NCBI GenBank assembly: GCA_022316685.1
Contig: JAKJHU010000065.1
Location: forward strand, 2,722,322-2,786,321
From: Progne subis subis
Lineage: Eukaryota; Chordata; Aves; Passeriformes; Hirundinidae
Length of the DNA stretch: 64,000 nucleotides
Reading direction: 5' to 3'
Below are positions 10,833 to 25,469 of this stretch, one piece after another. A program made the translations under genes and the position numbers. The stretch's first letter is position 1, and every line of letters starts with the position of its first letter. The notes beneath the pieces were generated by a model that worked only from the letters and a program-made list of their open reading frames with translations, was not told the origin of the DNA and ran no database searches.

Positions 10833-13800
10833 CAAAAAAAAACCAACAACCCACAACACCCCTACTCTTAATTCAAGAGCAAAGCTGCTTTTTCAACAGA
10901 AATATGTTGAATCATTTTAAGCTTTCAGGTCTTTGCCACGTTGTGTTTAACGACCACAGCTGTACAAAGTTGGTTTCTCTTCCAGTCAAGGTCAGGACAG
11001 ATGGTCAGACCTGGAGACTGACTTATATTGTATTTTCATGTTTAGATTAATTTTATTCTGTTTATCGCTTTTGTGCTTGAAACAACAACGGGGTTCTTTC
11101 CAACTAAACCCTCTCAAATCAAGATGTAGGCTCCCTCTCCCACTTGTGAGGCCACCATCTCATCAGGCTCCGTCTGCAGAGCAGATCCAGCCCCTCTGTG
11201 CAGCCCTGGGCTGTGCAGGATGGGTGCAGATGGTGCTGGGGGGCAGCTGGGGTTTAGCCACTGGTGTCTCTTATGGAGAAAACTGCCAGTCTGCACAAAA
11301 ATTCGGTGTAATGTGTGTTTGAAGGGCAGCCTAACATAAACAAGTGCTCCAGCTGCCGGCTGGTACACTCAGCATAGAGACATAGGTGAAAAAAGGGGAA
11401 GTTTTCCCACTGTACAACGAGGCTGAATAGTTCTGGGAAAATATGAATCTCCTGTAAATATTCCCCTTCTGTAGAAACAGAACAGCGAAAAGAGTGGGGC
11501 GGGAAGGGAGGAAGGGAGACAGTGGGAAGGAGAGCAGAGGGAGCACCTCCATAGGCAGGCTGTGCAACGCCCCAACACCACTGAGAGAGGCTCAGCTGCC
11601 AGGGGGTCTCAAATACATGAGGGACACATGGGTGGAGGGCATTGGCAAAAAAGAAATCTGCCCTAAATGGGGAAATGGCCTTTACCAAAAGTGAAATAAT
11701 TTCCAACATGTTTAAGTCAATGGTGCTACTGATGATGCTCAATGGACAGACTTGTGTTTTATTTAGCCTGCAAGTACTTTCACTGGTCATTACATGGTAT
11801 CTCAGGGAAGATTGGCTCTTTCCTAATCAAAAAGTATCAGTTTTAGGGTATCCCTGTGGCATCCGGGGTGGGAGGAGGCTGCTTTTCTTTATATACATAC
11901 ACTTTTCCTTTTAACAGCCAGCTCAGGCAACATCTCCATCATCCTGACTTACACTGCGATTTTAAGATGTCATCAGAAACATTTCTTTTAGTGACTGCCA
12001 GTCGTTAATTGCTTCTCCTGTACGTCTCCATAAACACTACATGTAGATATATTGGTATATAATATTCATGTGTTTTATGTTTGCATAAACACACTGCTAA
12101 TACTGTGTTTCTCCAATAGAGAGCTCTATAAATCTAGACCTCCAGAGATACCTTATAATGACTTAAACATTACACCAAACAAGAGATTCCAAGGGGACAT
12201 GATCAGGATGTAATAATGGGCCAATGTCAAAAAGGATTTATGATTATTATTCATATGACTCAACCATATGCTCCAGCTACTGCTGTAATCTTGCTAGTCT
12301 TGGTCTGACATCTGTAGTGATAATGAGTAAAATTGCATTACGCCACAGAAAAAAAATCAAGACACTTAAAAAATAACTAGTGGGCTGCCAGGAGAAACAT
12401 TGACCTCCTCTGTAGGGTCAAGAGATGGTTTTAAAATATGCTGGATGCTCCTGACAAAGTTGAAGCACTCTGAGGATCTGGCAACCAGCTGTTCTAGCTT
12501 TATTAGAGAGGAACTTAAATATAATTGAATTCCTAAACCATCTGTATTTATCACTCCAGTTAAACACCATGCATGATCCAACTGAGTTTACTTTTAAAAA
12601 AGGAAGTTACCCGTTTCATTTTATGTAGGAGGATAAATGGAGATTGGGGAAGATACTTAATAATGTATGTCTCCAGGATCACCTTAACAGTCATGGTACC
12701 TGTCTGCCTTTCCTGGTTGAGCATCAGGTGTTTGAGTGACTACAGTGAAAAGACACATATTTTTGGTTTGTTTCCCTCCAACAGTGTTGCTCTGTCTTGA
12801 TCTTTTATGGAGCAGCCCTCATCTCTGGCTCTATGAGAACCTGGTCCTGGCTGGCAAACAGTAGCTTATTTGTGTCCCTTCCAGGCTTCCCTGTTCCCTA
12901 GGAATTTAGCAAACGTGGAAATACCTTCTGGAGAGATGTGCAGACACTGAAAACTCCTTCCCACTTCTGGACTAATTTATAGTCTTGTGCAAGTTAAATA
13001 TGAGTGCAGACTTCCTTAGTTTCTGTCAAAGTCCATTAATGTTCTGGTACTGGATGCAGCACTCAGGTGGGAGGTGAAAACTCATTTGTTTCTCACTGAG
13101 AAAGAGAAAAGTCAGGTGAAATGGCCTGATGTCAACCCCTGGGATTCTGCAGTGGTGGTTAGCAGATGGGCAGCAAGCAAAAGTCAAAGCAGCTCATGCA
13201 TAAAGTGGACTAAATCACAAACCACCAAAGTTGCTATAAAATCATGGCCAAACATAGCAGTAAAGGACAAATATTTAGGCAGTGTCAGTCAGTCAGCTAA
13301 TGTATGTATCAGCATATTAGTGAGGAAATCCCCAGAAGCTCTGTGGGAGTTTTTCTTTTTGATCTGCCACCACCTGCCCGGCTGCTGGCACCGGCACCGC
13401 AGCCACCAGGCAGGCGGGAGCAGCTCCCCTGGGAGACCAGCAAGTTGCTCCTTAAGGCAAATAACCACTTCATTAATGCACAGGCAGGCCGAGCAATCAG
13501 CAGCAGGTGAGGAGCAAAAGGGAACCAGACCAGAGACAAGCTTGTCTGCCTGCCCCAGAACAGCGTCAGCAAAGCTCCTTTGCCTGTAAACAGCAGCAAA
13601 TGTTCTTCACTGCCATCAGACCCGTGCAAGCTCCATTCTGCTCACCCACCTCTGGTGCCTCCCCTCATCCTGCTGAGACCTTCAGCCAAGAGACACGTTC
13701 GACATCTGTGAAGCCTGAAGTCTTGGCTCACATGAACGTTAGCACGGGTAGACTTGAGATGTTGTTTTAAGCACCTGACATCCTCCATCTGTCTTTATTT

Positions 13801-16800
13801 TTAATTATTTCTCGTCTATAGAGTGACCTAATCAAACAAGCTCCTGTCTGATGTCAAGGTTCTTTCTTTGCTTTAATCTCTTCACATTTCTATATAATTT
13901 CTTTTTTCTCTGGAACTATCAAAGAATTTTCTTTAACAAGCCCATCAATGAAAAACAAAGTCTGCATTCTTGAATTCTAAGTCACATAAACCGTAAAGAT
14001 GCTGTTTGCTCAGTGTTGACAGAAGCAGTCGTCTGCCCTAATTTACCTTCATCGTATGTTTTTATTAGAGCTGTGGGAGCATGCATAAACTCACCAGGGG
14101 GACATGCATATTACAGGGCTCTTTTCTTAAACTCTCAGCTCTAATAAAAACACACAGGCTGCAGCTCTGTCCTATATTGGGCAGCAATACCTCTCTGTTC
14201 TGTGTTCTTCTCATATCAGAACAATTGTCTTGGAGAATATTCACTTACTGGAAGTCATCACAACAAGAGGGAGGAATGGTCTTTGAGGAAAGATCTTGGA
14301 GAGTTGTCACTTCCTTGATATTCCTCTCCTCAGTCCTAGAGAAAACCTTAATGACGCTTTACTTCTAACTCAGGTGTCGAGGCTGATGTCCCTGTTTTAA
14401 CCCAATTATTTTTCAGATCTTTATGGGGAAAGTGGTTCCACTCCACTACCATGCCTCCAACAGGAACTAAAATGGCCATATTGCTACAGGCTCATGTTAT
14501 TCTAGACAGGGTTGCCATCCCCACTGCAAAATTTTCGAGGCCCTACTGATAAGTGCCTTTTTTGAGGCCCAACTGATCAGCGTTAGATATGGGTGTTATA
14601 CGTCCCATGCATACACACCAAATGGAGACAATCTGAGCTCCACAGCAGAGAGGCTATCACTGTGGCTGATTGGGATGCTTCATATTTAACTTGCAGAAAT
14701 CACCTAGATTAGAGAAAGATATCATTTGATCTTCCATTTTTCCACCGATGCTGCCAAATAGTTTTCTAAATCAGTCCCAAATGTGGACTGGTCTCTGTGT
14801 TGGGCCAGTGTGAATACAGTAGTTGTTTTGTTCCTCCTTGCTACCTTTTCTTCTTCCTCCCAGCCTTTGGGGGAGAGTAGTGAGCCCCAGAATATCGCTC
14901 GAGTTAGACAAAACAAAGCTCCAATGTATGCTAGATACCGTAACCTGCAATGTCTCCTCTGTCATCCCAAATTACTGGAACATGGTGTTCCAGCCCTGCC
15001 TGCCTACCTTCCTGCCTGCTGGAGAGCTGTGTTCCCTCCTCCTCAGCTGGACTGGTGCAGGGTCAGTGTCGGCTCCTTCTTGCCGAAATGTGCCGGCACC
15101 GCGCTCCGCTTCCCTTGTCACGGTGCTGCTTGTCCTGATCACCTGCAGGGGCCTTCAGGAATCACACAGATTCTCAGAAATGTTTGGGGCTTGCTGGAAA
15201 TTAGTCACTGCCAGCAAGTGAGTCAGGCAGATCAGGCTTCCCAATACGTGCCTTTGGCCTCCTCACTGGGAGTTAGAGGGAAATTTTTCCTTCCATGCCT
15301 GGCTGCCAACGCTGCAAGTTCGAGAACTTTGTTTCAGAAATATCTCTTTCGTGACAGGCTATGCAAGCCATTTCTGTGGTGATCCTGACTATGCATTCAG
15401 AAAGTTCTCTGCTATCATGAGGAGGTTGGTTTTTGGCAAGGACTGTCATAAATTGATTGCTTTCTTACTGAAGTTCATCGTAAGTCTTTTACCCTACTTG
15501 TGTTTTCTGGTGACTGTTGAGAAACAACTACGGTCCAAATAAATATGCTCCTGGCTCTCCTGTGCCAGACACATATTGCAGCACTCTCAGGTGCCTGTAA
15601 GAGCTGATGTAGTGTTTCAGCCTTAGAGCTCTTGCAGTGCTCAAAAAGGTCAGGTCCTATGAAACAGCCTTAGCAGTAGGTCTCTGAAGAACCATCTCAA
15701 ACATGCAGCAACAGCTCAGAAAGCCCTTGATAAAATGCGCAGCAAGCGTCAACAGCCAAGTCACCACAAGAACTTGAAGACTGTAGACTCTTCCATTCAG
15801 TTTGGTGGACCAGAATAAAATTCCTTCCAGGACCACATGGTGAGGGAATCCACACCACCCACTTTATTGCAGTGCCTGAAAGAGGGTTGACTGCACACAG
15901 TGACCCATCTATAACCTCTCCTGGTGTATTCATTGGCACAGCTGAAAGATGAAGACGTAAAACTAAGATTTAGAGTAAATCAATGAAAATATGGCCCAAA
16001 GTGGTAAAAGAGATGTTCTCCCGTAAATCAGTGAATTGCAATGTAAAACGTGTATTTTTTCTCCACCTATCCCCTCATACACTGCCATACTGCATCCATC
16101 AGAGGGCTGAGCCTCAAGTAGCTCTGAGATTGTGTACGTGATGTTTTTAATCAGTAACGTTTTGTACTCTGTTTCACTTACTGCTGCCTTGCTCTTACAT
16201 CTACTTGTCTTTTTTAAGAAAGTTAATGATAGACGGGATTTAATTTTGTAGGATGCCCTTTGCTCTCCTTTTCACATAATTTTTCTTCTCTTTACCTGAC
16301 TGAAAAAAATCAGTAAACATGGCAGAATCCCAAAGGTATGATCTGACACGGAGCCAGTGAAGACCCACCCAGCCAGCAAACCAGATTTTTTTACAGTTCT
16401 ATCTTGAAGCATGAGTATAAGAATTTGGAACTCTAAGGGATCAAAAGGGCTTGTTTTGGTTATATTTGGTTTGCGCAATATAATTTTTTGCTTGCAGCAA
16501 CAGGTATTTAATGATGATCATGGCAGAAGTAATTCCTATGTCAAGCAAACTCCTGCCAGTCACTAGGAAAAAAATGTCCTGTGTGGCTTTGCTTTGTGTA
16601 TAGGAATGATTGAGTGCTGTCAGAGGGGATGGAAGGACAGCATCATTTAAAAGTGCATTTACACACTGTTAACAAAGGTCTTTAGGCACCATTCAACCTG
16701 TATTGTTGCCACTCTGCCTCAGATTTCAATCCAGGTTCAGTGGCCAAAACCATCCCAAGGAAATTACCTCCCAGTGTGAGAATAGTCACTGCCACACTCA

Positions 16801-17309
16801 CATCACAGGGATTTCATACCATTTCAAAGACCTTTCTCTCATCTTTGCAGTAGTCGTTTGTGAAACAAATGAGGTCCTGTAAGTGAAAACATCAGAAGAG
16901 AAGTGACCTTCAGACCCAGAAGTATAAAATAACAAATCTGGCATCACAACGAGCCAACAGAGCAGGGCACACAGAAGGAAGCAGACAAAATAAATTAATA
17001 CAATGTTCATATCTGCTGTATTCTTCAGTATCGTAGAGGACATGAAAAGCCTACATACATTTTTATTTTTCTAGTTGCTTATATTCAGATTTTTACAAGC
17101 CCAGAACCTACTTTATAGATGTTTTCCCTGTCATTAGCAAAAAATTAAGGGAAGGAGTACTGTAACTTCAGTAACTAATTGAGTAGTAATTAGATCATGT
17201 TAGATGGCAAAAGGTTGTTTAGTTTTCAGTAATAATTCTTGCTCTTTTTTGTGCCCTTTAATTTAAGATTAAAAACCACTTTTTTAAACAACCACCTAAA
17301 AATTCAGAA

Positions 17310-17377
17310 CAAAAAAACCACAAAAACCAAAAACAAAACAAAACAAAAAAAACAAACAAAAAAAACCAACAAAAAAC
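17310..17377. repeat. A/C-rich low-complexity tract
   Basis: About 68 nt made only of A and C, with interrupted CAAAA and CAAAAA units. It is probably a degraded simple repeat. Confidence 0.8.
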
Positions 17378-20300
17378 CTCTTAGAAAAGGAAGCTGATGA
17401 ATACTAGTTTCAGGATGTTTTTATTAGAATAGTTTTAGAAGAAATTGTTGGTGAAATATTGTTCTTGTAACTCAGTTTTCCTTACTACTGAGGAAAATCA
17501 GAAGCAGAAATGGAGGTGGTTTCTGGTCACACCACAAGCCTACAGAATTCGGGCTCAGTCTGACTGTTTAAACTGGTAAAATGTGGTGTAATTCAGGGGA
17601 CTCACCCCAACGGGCTGGAAATTGCCCATTCACCCAGGCCCCCTCGGACCCGACGTGCCAGCCAGTGCCCCAGCCTCCAATCCCCACGTCCCAGATTTCA
17701 GTACCTGTGTCCCCAGTGCTGACAGGAAGGAGCTGACACAACTCAGCCACAAGTGTGTCACTCCAGAAGAGATTTCTGTACTCCAGAGATTGATGTGTTT
17801 TATAGTGGTAACAGAAATGTCTTTCCACGTAAATTCTAGCACTGACACACTGCGCTCAACAGATTTAACCCCGGAAAGGCTTTGAACAGCGCATCTAAAG
17901 TAGAAAAAACAGAAGCAAAAAACAGTGGTTTTGATTAATTTTGGATTCTTTTTTTTTGTTTGTTTGTTTTACTGCTTTATATGCTCATTTCCCAGCATTT
18001 CTGGAAGTTTGAATGCCTCTACCACAGGAAGAGCACCCAACAGAGACAGAAACTAGGCACTTTTGTATATCTAGTCCCACAGTTTTCACCTAATGCATCT
18101 GTGACATCTTACAAATAGAGCTACACAGCTGTGCAAGCAGCATGGCAAACCATCTCTGCCTTCTGTGTTTGTTATGCACCCTTCCAACACCTTGGGCATC
18201 TCAAACCAAAGTTATAAAATTACTAGTGCGATGCAAATAAGACAAAACTCTAAAACAAGGGAAAAGGCAGGGTGCTGCCTTAACAATTCAGCCAGTTGAA
18301 ATATTTTCTCTCTGTAGTGAAATGGGCCTCTCCCATTACCACGCTTAATGAACAGCAGATTAATAGGTGGTTCTGTGCAGCGTCCATCTCACTGTAAGAA
18401 ACTCCTACTTAGCCTGCTTCATGGGGAGCAAAACATAGGTTATGCCTGGAAGTTGCTTACAAAATTTCTCTCAGTCTGACCTAAAGATCAGGTTGTTTCC
18501 AGCCCTAGCAGCCACTTGGAATCACCTATTCCCATTCCTGTGCTGCCCAGAGCTCCACTTTGCCAGAGCAGTGAGAGTGTCCCTCACCCCAGAGACAGAG
18601 GGGCTGCAGGGACTTGAATTGCTGAGCCAAATAATGATATTTTTATTTGTTAGATACTCCCTTTTTCCCATGAAGTTTCTTACTTTCCTCGGAGGTATCC
18701 TTGTTATTGAAAATGTCCTGTGATTAATGAAACTGCTTGAGCAGATCCCACAGAGCCTCCCCAGTCCTGGTGAGCGTGGCACTTGTCCAGCCTCAAGGGG
18801 CCAGGGCTGGAGGGGTTAAATGTCTTCTGCCATGGGTTTTCCTAACGAGGGGTTGTGCCTGTGGGAGCCTGTAACTCAGCTGGTGTGCACCCACATCACT
18901 CGGGGCTGTGGGAGCCGCCTTTGCCACCAGGGCTGAGATTACAGAGCAGTTTCCTGCCCGGCCTTGTGACCATGTGAACACACGTGCGCGTTTCCAAAAT
19001 AACCCACTCCGGGGCAATGAGGGGTTTTCTCTGGTGCATTTGCTAACTTGACAGAATGTGCAGCAAAATCTTTTGTGCTTTTCAGGGTTACGGGAGGATA
19101 GCAATGATGTGCTTCCCATTAGTCAAAAAATTCCAGCCTCTCTCTATTCCAGTGACAAAAAACACAGCTGCGGTGAGTCACTTGGTGTGCCTCTTCCCAA
19201 GCCTCCTCTTCTCCAGCCATCCATCTCTTTCCAGAAGGTATTGCTTTCACTTCTCTCACTGCAAAGGCAAAAACTATTGCTGTCTGCTCTCTCTCCCTTC
19301 TTATCAAACCCGTTCTTCGTTTTCCTAGAAAATCCTTGCTTCTCATTTTCCCCTCAATCCTATTGATAGGACTGCTCCTCTGCTTGGACCAAACAAATGA
19401 GTGGAATTTGGCCCCATGTTGACCACCAAGACAGGATCCCAAACTCAGGCTTCAGAAGGAAGTGCCTCTGAGGATTTAGTGCAAAAGGCACTGTTCTATT
19501 CTCTCCCACGCCATTGTAAGCAAAGGGCTGAATTATCCAGTTACAACAATATTTCAGCCCCAGTGGTCCCACAGTTTCCATGAAGCATTGGCTGGAGTAT
19601 TCCTGAGAACTCTCCTTTGCTAAGGCCCCTACACTGGTTATTGTTTTCTTTCATTACCATGATATTTTCATTCAGAGAAGTCAAAGCCTCTGTCTTCATT
19701 CTGTCTGTCACTCACATGGGCAGAGTTGGCTGATCTGGACCTCAGGGAAAGATCTGGTCTTGTTACTTTTTCGGTATCTTCTGTTAATTTTGTCTTCTGA
19801 ACTTAAGGCTGCATGAAGACATCTGGCATTTTAAAGCAATCTCTGCAATATCTCTAAATTAAACACTCTGTCTTGTTTGTCAGTTTGGTTTATCTTTGCC
19901 ATCATGTACCATGGAGCCGCAAGCTCGACATCTTTTCAGAAAACAAACGAGATTGACAGCAATCCTTATACAGAAAAGCTGAAGCAAATCATGCTTTGAA
20001 GGATTTTCTGTTGGGATTCATAATAGCATGGAGTTAAAAGAGAGAAAATAGGTTCCTTGGAGCATAAGATCGTAAAATGCTAATTTCAGTGACACAGTGG
20101 TGGACTGAGTAAATATAGAAAGGATTTATTATGAAGTTCTTTAGTGTTGTTGGCACTAACGGCAAATTGCTGGGCAACATTATATTGCCAAAATCCAGGA
20201 AATAGCACAAACATTGAACCACTGTATTTTCAATGACAATAATGACTGAAGCTTTGGTATTGGTTGGCATCCCCACAAAAGGCACATGTTGGCATGTTCA

Positions 20301-20390
20301 GGAACGTAAATGATAGATCTGCTGCTTGAAGATTATAATTATTTAATCAAACCCAGACTGCAGAACCTGGAGGGACGCTGTGTATCCTTA

Positions 20391-20434
20391 GAGGAGAAGA
20401 AAGAGGGAGAAGGAGAGAGAGAAAGAAAGGAGAG
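20391..20434. repeat. 44-nt homopurine tract
   Basis: The + strand is entirely A and G across these positions, mixing GA, GAA and GGA units. Long homopurine runs can adopt triplex (H-DNA) structure. Confidence 0.85.
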
Positions 20435-20872
20435 TCATACTTTGCAAGTGACGGAATGTACTGGTCCTCCGGGCGTGCCCACCAGGCATCTGGGACTGCT
20501 GCAGAGTTCGTGGGTGATCCTTCCTGCTCGCCACATCACCATGTATTTAAGTAGCCCTTCAGAAAACAAATTGCCGACAATCTCTTTTATGTGCTGATGG
20601 AAGTCAGATCAATTATCTCCATTTCCTTTCATGGAAGAAAGAAAATCTACAGATCAGGACAGGAAACCACTCATCTGATGAACTATTTCTACACTACTGT
20701 ACACAGACACACAACCTCCCTCCTTCCCTCCTGCAGACAGACACGCACAGAGCTACAAGGCCTCTCTCTTCTAGACACACACAGAGAGGCACGTTATTTT
20801 CAGCTCACATTTCACGTTTAGATTACCATTATGGAATTTCAAGAAGACTTATTTTGTTTCCATTCCTTGCTT

Positions 20873-20923
20873 AAAAAAAAAAAAAAAAGAGAAAAGAAAA
20901 AAAAAAAAAAAAAAAAAAAAAAA
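20873..20923. repeat. Interrupted poly(A) tract, ~51 nt
   Basis: Two long A runs are separated by GAGAAAAG. The length suggests an expanded microsatellite or an old retroposon tail, but no source sequence could be recognised upstream. Confidence 0.9.
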
Positions 20924-21898
20924 GAGATAATGAACATTCCGTTTTGAGAAATAAATCTCCCTGCACTCTGTGTTCTGGCTGTAAGAGCCTGAGTAGCAGA
21001 GATCTTCTATGTTCCCAGCCCAGGCTTTGCTGCCGACTCAGTTTTCAATTTAGTCCTAGCATGATGGAAAAAGAAAAAAGCCTTTCAAAGGCAGTAATTG
21101 TGTGTTTCTGGGGAGAGAGAACAAATTACTAAATCAAATTAGCATTACATTTCATTCCTAGACCCTAGGAGATTCAAGGATTTACATAATATGCTTTCTT
21201 AAATTACGTTGTTAGTGTAAACATTAAGATTCTGCACAAAATCCCTGAGAAGTGATGCAGCGTTAGCTGATGTCATCATGCAATGTTTAAAAAAAGGAAA
21301 AAAAAAAGGGGAGAAGTGCCTTAGCTCCACATATAAACACATGAATGCACTATTTTTAAAAATAAACTTCAGGATTTAATTATGTTCTGAATAATATAAT
21401 GTCATTAATCCATTCACTCTGTATCCTAGGAATACTTAAATTGTTTTTTCCTTTTCTGTCTTCACAGATGAAAATATTTGCTGTAGGGTATTCCTGGCTG
21501 TTGAAGATGAAATCCATGCCCCACATAAGGCTGTGGAAGAGTTACTATGGATTTCCATGGGGTCACCATTTGACTCCAGAAGGCAATTTTTTGAACATAA
21601 TTGACTTATATCAGTAAAGGTTCTCAATTTTACTCTGCTTCCCACCCCAGATTTTCATACCTAGGGACCTTCTCCTTATTCATATCACCAAATGATCTAT
21701 AATGTTCTCACGCTTTACTATTTTCTTTTTTTACAACCCTAATTTAGGGCCAAGTTTCCATGTGGGGCTCCACAGCCCATCGCTCCCCCAGGGGTAGCTG
21801 TGCTCTCACAGGCTGCCACAACCAGCCAGTGGCACCAGGCTGCTGCCAGCTCCAATTTTAAAATTCACTCCGAACAAAAAAAAAAAAATAAAATTAAT

Positions 21899-21917
21899 AT
21901 TAATAATAATAATAATA
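21899..21917. repeat. (TAA)n microsatellite
   Basis: A short TAA array directly following an A12 run and an AT-rich linker. Confidence 0.8.
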
Positions 21918-24900
21918 GTAAAAGAAGCTGCAGTGACTGAAATAAAATTTAAAAAATGGCTTCCAAGTCTGGAGCATGTGCATTTGATAATTAATCAGAG
22001 TATAATGTAGAGAATTTTATTGTTAATTTTATAAGTTTCAGGTTCACCAGAGCTGAAAATCATAACAGGAGAGATGAACTAAAATTGCATTTGTCTCCTA
22101 AGACCATATAAAGGATGGTCAGTGCTGTTGTAGTTGTTGGATTAGAGCTAGCCATTTGAGGAGCTAAGGCACAACAGCATAAAGAATTACACAACTTATG
22201 TTTAATTTTTTTTTTTTGTATTTATTTATTATTTGTATTAAAGATGGTTTGAAAAGCAGTGCAAACAAAGCCAGCATTGAAACATACACGAGTCAAAAAG
22301 CTTTATAATCTTAAAAAAATTATTGTAGTGTTGGGTTTTTACATTGGTCTATGCAGTTCTGTCAATCCTAGAATGCTCTGTTTGTGTTTCCTAATTTTCA
22401 TACAAAAAATGCTCCCCACAAATTTGTGCAATGATACGTAATATATTCAAGAAAACTAATTACTGAAGCAGAGTAGAAAGGAAAGTTATCTCAAAAAGCC
22501 AGAGGGTTAGGAACATTTTATATAATGAGAGCTCACAGTCCACACACAATTTTTTTATTCAAGCTACCTGTGCATAGAAGCTTATTATTTAAAAAAAATA
22601 ATAATTGGAAGAATAAATTCAGCAGCTGAAAGGCATACAAAAATATGCAAATTGTGAAACATAGAGATAAAGTTGCAGGCATTTTAAAACTTTTTTACTA
22701 ACGGTAATTATGAAGGGTGCATTTAGGGTGGTATGTAGAGTATTATGCTACCTTCTACTACCTGGTAAATGGGCATTTATATTAAAAGCGAATTTTAAAA
22801 ATGGACAATGACCCCCACCTTCTTATCTTTCAGGTTTCTTTTCTTGACAAGGAATGTGAAATTTGCATTTAAATTTCCTGCAGTTTGTCTGTTTGTCAGC
22901 ACCAAGGTCATCTCTGTGATTTACAGGTTTTGCATTTAATGATTTTCTTAGACAAAATGAAAAACCTTCTGTTTTAGTTCTCTTTTGAAATCTCCAGTAC
23001 TAACATCAGATTTTAAATTAAATACATGACGAGTGAAAGATGTGTGTTGATTTTTCAATTCAGAGCTCTTTTGAAAAATAAATGAATAATTTATAAAAAC
23101 CAAAATAAACAAAAACAGGCTCACTTGGGAAAGCCTTCACTCACCGAGTAATCTGTAAGGATCGGCTGGACAGGTAAAGGAATATTTACAATATCCGATA
23201 TACTCACATGGAAAAAATAATCTATGCCCCTTTTTTTTTTTCTACTCTTTTGCAAAATATTTCATTTCCTAAATATCCTTGGTGCCCTGCTTATCTGCTG
23301 TTCTCTCTCAAAGCCTGAATTTTCAAGTGGGGCAGATCCATTACCCAAATCCTCGTCCTCTCTGCAGCTGATCCCGAATGCAAAGCAATCGAGGAGAGGC
23401 CACGTGTGAGGCTCAGACATGCAGGCACTGCTTCCCTGAACCCCAAGAAGCCCCATCACTCCAGCAGGATAACACTGCACACAGGGTGGTTTTAACTGGA
23501 ATTTCAAAACTGGCTTGCTTCTCAACACGCGTAAGTCTCGGTGTTTGAATCACGTAGAATATGTGTTTTGCACATCAGCATGTTCATTGCTAATAATATA
23601 TCAGACCCCAATGCTGAAGACTAGTTAAGTGCTGGGTAGCACTAGTTAAGCATTCATACAAATCCAGAGAACTTGGGTTTAGTTGTTAACTCACTTTTGT
23701 TCCAAAAATGTATTTCCATCTCAACGCTTCCTTTTTCTTTCTTGCATTTCCAAAATGACCTTGTTCTTTCCCAAATGTTGTTGCAGTCTGTGCCATAAGA
23801 CTGAAAAGGTCAGGATCGTGGGCTGCTTTTTATCAAAAAAAGGGTGCACACGTGCCTTTGGTGAAAAAGGTGTGAGCACTGGGCAGCACAAATGTACTCC
23901 TTTACCTGGGCCAAACCACGGCATGGCTTTTGGAAGTGGCTCAAATACAGAGTGTAACTAAAAGTGCAGTACTGCTCTGATTGCTTATTGGGAATGCTTT
24001 GCTGCCTGCCCAGATTGAGCCCTGTTGACAAATTGAGTGCTGCTGAATGAGCCAGTTTGCACAGCCAACCCTTGGAGATTTTGGCTATGCCCTTGCTCTG
24101 AAAGGTAGCATAGCATGGAACTGAGCAACCCAACACTGTAGTGCCAGGGTATCTGGGAATATCCAGAGCCCTGGGGGGATAGATTTATGCCTGGGAGGAC
24201 AGGATGTGCAAAGCATTTAAAAATCTTATAAGGTAGCTGTTAAAACTAGAAAAAGAACCAAAATTGTTGGTGAAGTCCTATTTAAATTTGATTCTGCACT
24301 GTTTTCCATTATGTTTGAAAACCTGGTAGTAGTTTAGCAGCCTACCTAAGGAAAAAAAATCACTTTTCTGAAAGCGAGAGTACTGACAAGATTGCAGCAG
24401 CTGGGTGTCTGCTACTCTTAGCTACATTGCACAGAGCTAAAATGGACCTCCGTAAGAAAACTAATCAAGGTGGATGAGAAAAATTTGGTTCATTAACAAT
24501 CCCTGTCACTGAAAAGTCAAATCATTTTTCACTCTTTACTTGAGTCCAATTACAGAGATATTACTAGAAATAGTTTTTTCTGTGACAGAGAGCTTTGACA
24601 GTGGTTTTTCTTTTTTGGCACTTTTCTTATTGCTCGTGCACATTGCACCCATTGCTGAGTGGAGATTAACACCTGTTACTGTTTTAACAGAAAATGATGG
24701 ATGGTGCCATTACTGGCACGACTCTCCATGAACAAAATTAACGTTGCATGCATTAACTTCGTAGTTACAGCAATTACCACAATTACTTTTGAATCGTAGC
24801 TTGCACAGACCCTGTACCAAAGCTGATAAACTGTGAACAACCATCCTCCCATTTTCCTGGAGAGGGTTGGAGGCAAAATGCAAGCTTGCTCCATGCCTCC

Positions 24901-25199
24901 CTTGAGCCAAGGGAAAGCTAGTTAAGTACCCCGGCTTCTCTTGCCCTCTCAGCTAGTCATTTTCATAACACTCCTCTCAAATATATATAAGGTTCTCACA
25001 TTTCATTTTATGGCTACATTTGACTCAAATATGAAATGGATATTTATAAAGCCTGAGTCAAATCTCCAGTGCTTATCTGGATCTTTGAAACCCAACCCAT
25101 GAGGCTAAATCAATGGGCACAGTTGTATTTTGGCTTTAAACTTATCTGTCCGTGGTACCACTCGATATAATTCACCTCACCTGGTGTTGGCTGTTGCAG

Positions 25200-25469
25200 G
25201 TTTGAGTTCCAGGCTAAGATGCACATCAAGGTTCCCTCTAGGGCCATTGGGGATCAAGATGCACCCAGCAAAGACAGACTGCTGGCACTCACGGGATCAG
25301 CTGCCGTTCAGAAGCACCTTTTTCTTTCCCGGACTATAGAGGGAGCCAAGACAATTGGCTTGGACCAGGAGCCCAGCTGTTATTTAGGATTAAACTCACA
25401 GCCATCTGACGAGAAGGAAAATTGCCATCCCGAGACAGTCACTTGCTGCCTTTGAACTGGATCAGCCAG
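25200..25469 (+). other. Candidate non-coding exon (270 nt)
   Basis: A CAG acceptor (25197-25199, weak pyrimidine tract) and a perfect CCAG/GTAAGT donor (25466-25475) bound a moderately GC-rich segment. All three sense frames contain a stop inside it, so it would be an untranslated or lncRNA exon rather than a coding one. The frame starting at 25219 stays open for 78 codons but closes about 15 bases before the donor. Just upstream is a 10-bp perfect palindrome, GTGGTACCAC (about 25152-25161). Splice-like signals occur by chance in any long sequence, so this is weak without transcript data. Confidence 0.15.

Larger units (their letters stand above)
5149..25199. other. 20-kb gene-poor region, no supported gene
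   Basis: No convincing exon, RNA gene or dated transposon could be identified. The stretch contains scattered homopolymers (listed separately when long), local GC-rich patches at about 7540-7900, 13340-13700 and 14980-15150, and AT-rich deserts at about 6000-6300 and 22200-22800. The longer reading frames in the GC-rich patches overlap on both strands and have low-complexity, proline/serine/leucine-rich translations, which is typical of chance frames. Part of it may be very old repeat sequence. Confidence 0.5.

Noticed and set aside
11254..11790. 178-codon minus-strand frame
   Set aside because: Composition-driven frame across a purine-rich tract; two other frames on the same strand are also open there and no family is recognisable.
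14783..15382. 199-codon + strand frame, longest in the window
   Set aside because: It overlaps other frames of similar length, has a cysteine/proline/leucine-rich low-specificity translation, no domain, no splice or promoter context.
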